A stretch of DNA of 7,758 nt, taken from NCBI GenBank assembly GCA_001564205.1, contig LKMY01000070.1, positions 1-7,758 of the forward strand. The letters run 5' to 3'. Numbering within the stretch: position 1 is the stretch's first letter; the number at the start of each line of letters is the position of its first letter. Positions 1 to 4,810 of the stretch are shown here, one piece after another. This DNA is from Nanohaloarchaea archaeon PL-Br10_U2g5. GTDB taxonomy: Archaea; Halobacteriota; Halobacteria; Halobacteriales; Haloferacaceae. A program made the translations under genes and the position numbers. A model generated the notes under the pieces. It saw nothing but the letters and a program-made list of their open reading frames with translations. It made no database searches and was not told the DNA's origin.

Positions 1-112
1 TATATATTTATTGTTATTACAACAGTGCCCAACGGTACATGTCGTTTACAGAAGACGAGGAGAATCTCTGGGGGGTGACTCGAGGCGATTCACGCTGTCC
101 ACCTGCACGTAA

Positions 113-397
113 GCCCGGCAGACTCGGAACACGCGTGTTGTCAACACACGGCGCGTTGGTGATCCGACAGTCACTCGTCGCGTCTGTGATTTCATTGAAA
201 ACGACACAAACGCGGCATACGACGTCTCGGAATTACATCCCTACCGCTGTAATAGTAATGGGAACATCTTCGGCTACGAGAGAGCGATGGCGTTCGGCTA
301 TGTCGAACGTACGACACTGTCGGAGCCGTCAGCGCGCACGACTGACATCGGTACTATTGCAGTATCCTGCTCCGTTCCTGTTCACTCGACATGTTGA
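113..397 (+). pseudogene. possible decayed coding remnant, unidentified
   Basis: One plus-strand frame is open from just after a TAA at 110-112 to a TGA at 395-397. It has no usable start codon before an ATG at 287. Its middle part (about 158-320) reads like ordinary protein, with acidic and aromatic residues (for example FIENDTNAAYDVSELHPY and NIFGYERAMAFGYVE) rather than the Arg/Ser/Pro-rich composition of antisense shadows in this genome. I do not recognise a family. The 3' end overlaps the last codons of the opposing IclR gene. An AT-rich TATA-like stretch at 1-12 lies about 30 bases before an ATG at 39 in a different frame, so a once-intact gene broken by a frameshift is possible. Chance openness is equally likely, and this is the weakest call in the list. 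Confidence 0.18.
128..147. repeat. nested inverted repeat, AACAC/GTGTT half-sites
   Basis: A perfect 12-bp palindrome AACACGCGTGTT (128-139) overlaps a second dyad, GTGTTG-T-CAACAC (135-147), giving three alternating AACAC/GTGTT half-sites in 20 bases. It lies in the non-coding left flank. It could be a protein-binding site or chance; nothing else in the sequence decides. Confidence 0.4.
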
Positions 398-1169
398 TCG
401 TGACCTCGATCAGGTTCGCGGTACGAGTCACGAGCTCCGTGCACTCCTCGTGAAACAGATCGTCGTTAAGCACGCCCGTCGGACCGGAGACGCTTACGGC
501 ACCGAGCACAGTGCCGTCGGAGCCGCATATCGGCGCGCCGACCGCACGAAATCCCTGGATCTCCTCCTCTTCGTTGTAGGCGTATCCGCGGTCGCTGATC
601 GCCGCTAACTCCTCGAACAGCGCGTCTCTCTCGGTAATGGTGTTGGGGGTCTGCCGGGGGAGCCCATGAATATCGAGAATCGACCTCACGGTCGACTTCG
701 GGAGTGCCGCGAGTATCGCCTTACCCGTCGCGGTCATATGCAGATGCTCCGGCTGCTGGACCTTCCTGTTCTGGTAGTTGTACGTGGCCGCGTCGTCGCC
801 TTTCGCCTGATAGAGATTGATCGCTTTCCCGTTCTCTTCGATGGTGAGATGCGCGTACTGTCCCGTCTCGTTCGCGAGCTCGTCGATCTCGTCGCGGGCT
901 ATCTGGTAGAGGTAGCTCTGATTTCGAATCGACTCGCCCAGCAGTGACAACTCGTATGAGAGCGTGTACTCATTTCCGTTTCGAACGACGTATCCGCAGT
1001 TCTCGAGCGTCTTGAGGTACGTGTGTGCAGTGCTTTTCGAGAGACTCAGCTGGTCGGCCAGTGCCGTCACCCCGATGCTTCTGTGTCGCAATAACACATC
1101 GATCACGTCGGTCGCTCTCGAGACCGTTTTCAGTGTTCCCGACTCGTGTGCTTGCGCCTCGTTTTTCAT
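354..1169 (-). CDS. IclR-family transcriptional regulator
   Basis: DNA-binding regulator of 271 residues, a normal IclR length. An N-terminal winged helix-turn-helix occupies about residues 12-72, with the recognition region VTALADQLSLSKSTAHTYLK at 34-53 and the wing around GYVVRNGNEYTL (59-70). The C-terminal IclR effector domain spans about 85-260 and shows the family motifs HLHMTATGKAILAALP (143-158), GYAYNEEEEIQGFRAVGAPI (195-214) and VLGAVSVSGP (221-230). IclR proteins act as dimers or tetramers, bind short dyads near promoters and sense small carboxylic or aromatic metabolites through this domain. I chose the ATG at 1169 rather than the in-frame ATG at 1193, because the latter lies inside a TATA box (about 1190-1198) placed correctly for a leaderless transcript at 1169. 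It is divergent from the DUF3830/M20 pair and is their most likely local regulator, possibly autoregulated. The ligand is unknown. Confidence 0.93.
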   Translation of the reverse strand: MKNEAQAHESGTLKTVSRATDVIDVLLRHRSIGVTALADQLSLSKSTAHTYLKTLENCGYVVRNGNEYTLSYELSLLGESIRNQSYLYQIARDEIDELANETGQYAHLTIEENGKAINLYQAKGDDAATYNYQNRKVQQPEHLHMTATGKAILAALPKSTVRSILDIHGLPRQTPNTITERDALFEELAAISDRGYAYNEEEEIQGFRAVGAPICGSDGTVLGAVSVSGPTGVLNDDLFHEECTELVTRTANLIEVTINMSSEQERSRILQ

Positions 1170-1189
1170 ACAGTGTGATATGCCCACAC

Positions 1190-1199
1190 ACATATAGAA
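1190..1199 (-). promoter_or_regulatory. TATA box of the IclR gene
   Basis: The minus strand reads TTCTATATGT here, centred about 25-26 bases upstream of the ATG at 1169. That spacing puts transcription start at or next to the start codon, so the mRNA would be leaderless. It also argues against the longer reading frame starting at 1193. Confidence 0.6.
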
Positions 1200-1216
1200 G
1201 TTCCCATATTATGAAC
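1200..1216. promoter_or_regulatory. candidate operator dyad GTTC-N9-GAAC
   Basis: The GTTC and GAAC half-sites are symmetrical about base 1208 and lie directly upstream of the IclR TATA box. A regulator bound here would cover the promoter or its TFB-recognition side, so negative autoregulation is an obvious possibility. The call rests on symmetry and position only. Confidence 0.35.
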
Positions 1217-1232
1217 TGAAGGCGTTATTGTT

Positions 1233-1248
1233 CCTTATACAAATAAGG
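1233..1248. repeat. inverted repeat CCTTAT-N4-ATAAGG
   Basis: A perfect 6-bp-arm dyad with a 4-bp spacer lies in the AT-rich part of the IclR/DUF3830 intergenic region, about 64-79 bases upstream of the IclR start. It could be a second regulator site or a shared promoter element. A TATA-like core on either strand is also possible inside it. Confidence 0.35.
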
Positions 1249-1301
1249 GGGCGAAAGATATTCAGACATACGTCTACTTTTTGGGCAGTGTATTCTCGAT
1301 A

Positions 1302-1312
1302 GTTCATTGAAC
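1302..1312. promoter_or_regulatory. perfect 11-bp dyad GTTCATTGAAC
   Basis: GTTCA-T-TGAAC is symmetrical about 1307 and uses the same GTTC/GAAC half-sites as the dyad at 1200-1216. It is followed at once by a TATA-like CGTATTTATC (1312-1321). Position and shared half-sites make it a candidate IclR-type operator for a plus-strand promoter. Confidence 0.4.
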
Positions 1313-1331
1313 GTATTTATCGGTCCGCTCG

Positions 1332-1352
1332 CCGTTCGGGCCACTCGAACGG
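1332..1352. promoter_or_regulatory. inverted repeat CCGTTCG-N7-CGAACGG
   Basis: Seven-base perfect arms flank a 7-base spacer, with GTTC and GAAC again at the core of the arms. In RNA the stem could extend two further pairs inward (G-U, G-C), so a hairpin in a 5' leader is an alternative to a DNA operator. Confidence 0.4.
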
Positions 1353-1401
1353 TGGACTTGAGCGAATCGAGTACGCCGTCGAGACGCTGCGGTTCCGTGG
1401 G

Positions 1402-1410
1402 TTATTTATG
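1402..1410 (+). promoter_or_regulatory. candidate TATA box for the DUF3830 gene
   Basis: TTATTTATG resembles the haloarchaeal TATA element and would place transcription start near 1435, giving a leader of about 110 bases. Two other TATA-like sites compete. One at 1312-1321 would give a longer leader. One around 1509-1516 (AGTATACC) would give a leader of only a few bases. The sequence alone does not decide between them. Confidence 0.35.
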
Positions 1411-1452
1411 TAGACCGGAGAGTTACAGCGGCATGTCTCACGGCACAGTACG

Positions 1453-1464
1453 AACGGTACCGTT
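1453..1464. promoter_or_regulatory. 12-bp perfect palindrome AACGGTACCGTT
   Basis: This perfect palindrome sits between the candidate TATA box at 1402-1410 and the DUF3830 start. Depending on which promoter is used, it would lie just downstream of the transcription start (repressor position) or about 50 bases upstream of the TATA at 1509-1516 (activator position). Confidence 0.4.
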
Positions 1465-1536
1465 GGTGACGCCCGCGACCGGTCTCAGCAAGTGTGCAAC
1501 GGCGCGGCAGTATACCCGTAATCGACGTGGAATGTG

Positions 1537-1541
1537 GGTGA
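1537..1541 (+). promoter_or_regulatory. ribosome binding site GGTGA
   Basis: GGTGA is complementary to the archaeal 16S rRNA 3' end and lies 6 bases before the GTG at 1548. It supports that GTG as the start and indicates that this gene, unlike its neighbours, is read from a transcript with a leader. Confidence 0.6.
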
Positions 1542-1547
1542 AAACGC

Positions 1548-1970
1548 GTGACTGATATCCGGATCACCGTCGAAGACGAGACGTTCGTCGCGACCATGCT
1601 CGACGAAGCGGCACCGAAGACGGCGACCGCAATCGAAGAACTGCTCCCGTACGAAGGACGGCTACTGCACGTCCGCTGGAGCGGGATCGCTACGTGGATC
1701 AATATCGATGAAATCGATCTCCCGGAACTCCCCCGTGAGAATCACACCGTGTATCCGTCGCGCGGGGACCTGCTTTTGTATCCCGGATTCCGAAACGAAC
1801 AGGAGATACTCTTCGCTTGCGGTCCGACCTGTTTCAAGAGCCCCGCGGGGGAGCTAGCCGGAAACCACTTCGCGACGGTGGACGCGGAGCCACACTCACT
1901 CAAGTCGGTCGAAGAACGAACGCTCGAAGAGGGGGCACTCGACGTTCGACTCGAGATAATCGACGGATGA
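1548..1970 (+). CDS. DUF3830 family protein (cyclophilin-like fold)
   Basis: Protein of 140 residues, matching a full-length DUF3830 domain as I recognise it. Visible family features are the WSG stretch (44-46), ENHTVYPSRGDLLLYPG (64-80), EILF (86-89) and the conserved GELAGNHFATV (101-111). It is acidic, with no signal peptide or membrane segment, so probably cytoplasmic. The GTG start is forced by an in-frame TGA at 1539-1541 and supported by GGTGA just upstream. From family knowledge, DUF3830 has a cyclophilin-like beta-barrel fold and no established reaction; the same fold class includes the KipI/KipA-type (5-oxoprolinase-related) domains. It lies 94 bases upstream of the M20 amidohydrolase on the same strand. 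A role as accessory or partner in amide/ureido amino-acid turnover is inferred from that neighbourhood only. Confidence 0.87.
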   Translation: MTDIRITVEDETFVATMLDEAAPKTATAIEELLPYEGRLLHVRWSGIATWINIDEIDLPELPRENHTVYPSRGDLLLYPGFRNEQEILFACGPTCFKSPAGELAGNHFATVDAEPHSLKSVEERTLEEGALDVRLEIIDG

Positions 1971-2032
1971 GGACACTCGGCGGGCGTTCGATGTGCTCGG
2001 TTCCGTCTCGGCCGGGAGGTGTCTCGGCGATA

Positions 2033-2042
2033 GCATTATAAC
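2033..2042 (+). promoter_or_regulatory. TATA box of the M20 amidohydrolase gene
   Basis: GCATTATAAC is centred about 27 bases before the GTG at 2065, the distance expected for a leaderless archaeal transcript. It suggests the hydrolase can be transcribed separately from the DUF3830 gene and is the main reason for choosing 2065 as the start. Confidence 0.55.
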
Positions 2043-2064
2043 TGCGGCCCCTATTGTGACCGAT

Positions 2065-3303
2065 GTGCAAATACTGCTCAACAGAGACCGGCTCGTCGAG
2101 TCGATGGAAACGCAAGCGTCGATCGGTGGGACCGATGACGGCGGTCTCCACCGACTGGCGCTCTCCGACGCGGACAAATCCGTTCGCGACTGGTTCGTCG
2201 ATCAGCTCCAGGAGTTAGGCATCTCCGTCCGGGTCGACGAGTTCGGGAATATCTTCGGCCGTCGGCAAGGAACCGATCCGGACGCCGCTCCCGTTCTGGT
2301 CGGGTCCCATCTCGATTCGCAGCCGAACGGCGGCATCTACGACGGCGGACTCGGCGTGATGGCGGCTCTTGAACTGCTTCGAACGCTCGAAGCGGAAGCG
2401 ATCGAAACGAGACATCCGATCGAGATAGTCAACTGGACGAACGAAGAGGGGTCGCGTTTCCAACCGGGGCTACAGGGGAGCGGCGTCTGGTCGGGTGAGT
2501 TCGATCTCGAAACCGAGTACGACCGGGTGAGCGACGACGGTGCCCGTCTCCTGGATGAGCTAGAGCGGATCGGCTATCGCGGTGAGGCCCCGGCCGAACC
2601 GACCGAAGAGTATGAGGCGTACTTCGAACTCCACATCGAACAGGGACCGTCGCTCGAGGAAACCGGGAACGACGTCGGCGTCGTAACCGGAGTCGTCGGA
2701 CTGTCTTGGGGGACGGTTACATTCGATGGCGAGGCGAACCACGCCGGTAGCACGCCGATGCACCTGCGGAACGATGCCAGCGTCCCGGCCGCCGAACTCC
2801 TCTCGTACATCAGGCACCTACCGAACACGCTCGGTGACGACACGGTCGGAACGGTCGGCTCTATCGATATCGACCCGGACTCGATCAACATCATCCCGGA
2901 GACCGCGACGCTCACGTGGGACATTCGAGACCCGTCGGACGAGGTGTTAGCCCGGGCCATCGACCGGCTGACGACGGAGGCGGAGGCGGCGGCAAGCCGG
3001 GAAGGAGTCGATCACGAGGCCAACGAAACCGTCCGGACCGCTAGCGCCGAGTTCAACGACAGGTGCGTGGCGGCCGTCCAACGGGCCGCCGACGGACTGG
3101 GATACGACAGTATGCGGCTCCTGAGTGGTGGCAATCACGACGCCTCTCATCTCAACGATGTCTGTGACACGGCGATGGTTTTCGCCGTCAGTAGGGACGG
3201 GAAAAGCCATACTCCCGAGGAGTTCACCGCCTGGGACGACTGTTACAAATCGGCGAACACGGTCGCAAACGCCGTACTCTCGGTCGCGACCGGCGATCGA
3301 TAA
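2065..3303 (+). CDS. M20-family amidohydrolase (N-carbamoyl-L-amino acid hydrolase / allantoate amidohydrolase type)
   Basis: Cytoplasmic di-metal hydrolase of 412 residues, typical for this M20 subfamily (HyuC/AmaB and allantoate amidohydrolase), which removes carbamoyl or ureido groups from amino-acid derivatives. Expected metal ligands are H82 in GSHLD, D93 in IYDGG, E128 in NEEGSRF (E127 the likely general base), H190 in LHIEQGP and H358 in SGGNHDA. Substrate-carboxylate residues of the family also appear: Q193, H226 in NHAGSTPM, N275 and R288. The lid/dimerisation domain is about 200-315. All key residues are present, so it should be active. I chose GTG 2065 because it gives the usual N-terminus and sits 27 bases after a TATA box; GTG 2056 is an alternative. 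The ATG at 1993 would add 24 atypical residues spanning the promoter. L-carbamoyl amino acid, allantoate or another ureido acid cannot be told apart from sequence. Confidence 0.92.
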   Translation: MQILLNRDRLVESMETQASIGGTDDGGLHRLALSDADKSVRDWFVDQLQELGISVRVDEFGNIFGRRQGTDPDAAPVLVGSHLDSQPNGGIYDGGLGVMAALELLRTLEAEAIETRHPIEIVNWTNEEGSRFQPGLQGSGVWSGEFDLETEYDRVSDDGARLLDELERIGYRGEAPAEPTEEYEAYFELHIEQGPSLEETGNDVGVVTGVVGLSWGTVTFDGEANHAGSTPMHLRNDASVPAAELLSYIRHLPNTLGDDTVGTVGSIDIDPDSINIIPETATLTWDIRDPSDEVLARAIDRLTTEAEAAASREGVDHEANETVRTASAEFNDRCVAAVQRAADGLGYDSMRLLSGGNHDASHLNDVCDTAMVFAVSRDGKSHTPEEFTAWDDCYKSANTVANAVLSVATGDR

Positions 3304-3350
3304 CCCGCTTCGACCGACGTGATCGGACGCTCTGGTACGGCAGTCGGGTT
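3302..3350. terminator. dyad-containing convergent intergenic region, possible terminator
   Basis: Between the two convergent stop codons, AACCCG (3302-3307) pairs with CGGGTT (3345-3350) and encloses a small CCGA/TCGG hairpin (3314-3326). A short T-rich stretch (GATTTCTTTCC, about 3410-3420) follows on the plus strand. Convergent genes need termination here, but the stems are weak and archaeal terminators depend mainly on T-tracts, so this is tentative. Confidence 0.2.
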
Positions 3351-3425
3351 GAACGGTGCAAAGTAACTGGTCCGCGACGGCGAGCCCCGCGAAAGTCAGT
3401 GATTTCTTTCCGCAGCTACGGTTCC

Positions 3426-4724
3426 TTACGTGGCGGCCAGCGCGTCTGCGATACCGTGTCCCCACCGGATCACGTCCTCGTCCGCGCCGAACCGACCCGC
3501 ACACTGCACGCCGAGCGGGAGCCCGTCGTCCGTCTCGCTCGCGGGGACGGTGATCGTCGGCAGACCCGAGTGGGTCCACGGCAGATTCATCACCGGATCC
3601 CCGGTCGTCTCGATTCCCTCCGGTGCCGGCCCCGGTGCGGCCGGTGCGATCCAGAGGTCGATCTCCGATCGGCCCATCTCGGCCGCGAGCGTCGATCGGA
3701 GCGCTCCGCGGCTCCGCTTCCCGACTGCCATCGTCCGAACGTCCGCATCCATCCCCTCCTCGATCAGCTGACTCGTCTCGTCCGCGTACTTGTCGGCGTG
3801 TTCGCGGTACCAGTCTTCGTGCGCCAGGGCCGCGTCGGCTGCGACAAGTCGTTCGTGCCGGTCGTTGATTGCGTCGATATCAGATAAGGCGTCGGTGCGA
3901 ACCACGTCGTATCCCGCGTCGGTCAGCGTCTCGAGGTGCGTATCGAAAGCGTCCAGAGCGGTGTCAGACGCCTGTTCGAGATAGGACTCGCCGGGAACGC
4001 CGATCGTCGGAGTGGCCGTCGGCGACGGGAGCGTTCGCCACGAGTCGCACAACAGGGACGCGACAAGCGCGGTCCCGGCGGTGTCCTGTGTAAAGAATCC
4101 GACGTGGTCGACCGACTCCGAAAGCGGAATAACGCCGTCGGTTGACACGCGTCCGTACGTCGGTTTGAACCCGACGATCCCGCAGAAGGCCGCCGGTCGG
4201 ATCACCGACCCGATGGTCTGTGAACCGAACGCGACGGGACAGAGCCCGGCCGCGACCGCGGCCGCCGATCCGCTGCTCGATCCGCCAGGGGTGTGTTCCG
4301 TGTCGTGTGGGTTCCGGGTCGGTCCCGGATTCATATGCGCGAATTCGGTCGTCACCGTCTTCCCCAACACGAGTGCGCCTGCACGTCGAAGTGCCGTGAC
4401 CGCTGCCGCCTCCTCGCCCACGAGCGTCTCGGGTGGCAGGTCGGAGCCGGCGCGCGTTTCGAGTCCGTCGACGTGGAAGATGTCTTTGACACCCACCGGA
4501 ACGCCGTACAGTGGCGGTCGATCGGCCGGAGTCGAATACCGTTCGGCGAGCGCGGCCGCGTCGGACCTGAGACGGTCCCACCGGCCTTCCTCGGCGACGA
4601 ATGACTTGATTTCCGGCTCGACGGCGTCCGTTCGACGTTTCAGCTCATCGATGTGTGCATCGACCTCGAGCTGTCCGGTTCTGAGGCCGTCCGCAGTCTC
4701 TGCAAGTGGTTCGTGGTGTAACAC
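3426..4724 (-). CDS. amidase-signature family hydrolase
   Basis: Serine amidase of 432 residues that hydrolyses a carboxamide to carboxylate and ammonia (or amine). The Ser-cisSer-Lys triad is intact: K80 in PVGVKD, S149 in GGSSSGSAAAVAAG and nucleophile S173 in QTIGSVIRPAAFCG. The spacings 80/149/173 equal those of malonamidase E2 as I remember them (62/131/155). GFKPTYGRVS (185-194) follows as expected. The QT(I)GSVIRPA form of the nucleophile loop differs from the DTGGS form of the GatA subunit, and no GatB/C partner is present, so this is a stand-alone catabolic amidase rather than the tRNA amidotransferase. The GTG at 4724 is chosen because a TATA box lies 27 bases upstream. It shares strand and direction with the D-aminoacylase-like gene 86 bases upstream but appears to have its own promoter. 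The substrate is unknown. Confidence 0.93.
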   Translation of the reverse strand: MLHHEPLAETADGLRTGQLEVDAHIDELKRRTDAVEPEIKSFVAEEGRWDRLRSDAAALAERYSTPADRPPLYGVPVGVKDIFHVDGLETRAGSDLPPETLVGEEAAAVTALRRAGALVLGKTVTTEFAHMNPGPTRNPHDTEHTPGGSSSGSAAAVAAGLCPVAFGSQTIGSVIRPAAFCGIVGFKPTYGRVSTDGVIPLSESVDHVGFFTQDTAGTALVASLLCDSWRTLPSPTATPTIGVPGESYLEQASDTALDAFDTHLETLTDAGYDVVRTDALSDIDAINDRHERLVAADAALAHEDWYREHADKYADETSQLIEEGMDADVRTMAVGKRSRGALRSTLAAEMGRSEIDLWIAPAAPGPAPEGIETTGDPVMNLPWTHSGLPTITVPASETDDGLPLGVQCAGRFGADEDVIRWGHGIADALAAT

Positions 4725-4747
4725 GTACTACGCGTCTGGCCGGATGG

Positions 4748-4755
4748 GTTATATC
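4748..4755 (-). promoter_or_regulatory. TATA box of the amidase gene
   Basis: The minus strand reads GATATAAC, centred about 27 bases upstream of the GTG at 4724. This predicts a leaderless amidase transcript independent of the upstream gene. Confidence 0.55.
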
Positions 4756-4767
4756 GTTTGCGCTCAC

Positions 4768-4795
4768 GGCGGTCCGTAGCCGCCACCGGGCCGGT
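4768..4795. repeat. two adjacent GC-rich inverted repeats
   Basis: GGCGG-N7-CCGCC (4768-4784) abuts ACCGG-G-CCGGT (4785-4795). They lie between the stop of the D-aminoacylase-like gene and the amidase TATA box. No T-tract follows on the minus strand, so a classical terminator is not supported. A regulator site or an mRNA 3'-end stabilising hairpin are alternatives. Confidence 0.35.
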
Positions 4796-4810
4796 CTCCA
4801 CGAAGGTCGC

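Noticed and set aside
39..608. 189-codon plus-strand open frame at the left end
   Set aside because: Most of it is antisense to the clear IclR gene, and its product is Arg/Ser/Thr-rich rather than acidic. Only the first 30 or so codons could be a gene remnant, noted under findings.
1170..1193. N-terminal extension of the IclR protein from the ATG at 1193
   Set aside because: That ATG lies inside the apparent TATA box, and the 8 extra residues are not family-like.
1307..1555. 82-codon plus-strand open frame between IclR and DUF3830
   Set aside because: Basic Arg/Ser/Thr-rich composition, no recognisable motif, no ribosome binding site, and it covers the intergenic dyads and TATA candidates.
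1993..2064. N-terminal extension of the M20 enzyme from the ATG at 1993
   Set aside because: It would cover the TATA box at 2033-2042 and adds 24 residues unlike the family N-terminus.
3426..4724. GatA subunit of the tRNA amidotransferase
   Set aside because: The nucleophile loop is QTIGSVIRPA rather than the GatA DTGGS form, the protein is short for GatA, and no GatB or GatC is adjacent.
4012..4779. 255-codon plus-strand open frame
   Set aside because: Antisense shadow of the amidase gene, Ser/Pro/Arg-rich, with no family motif.
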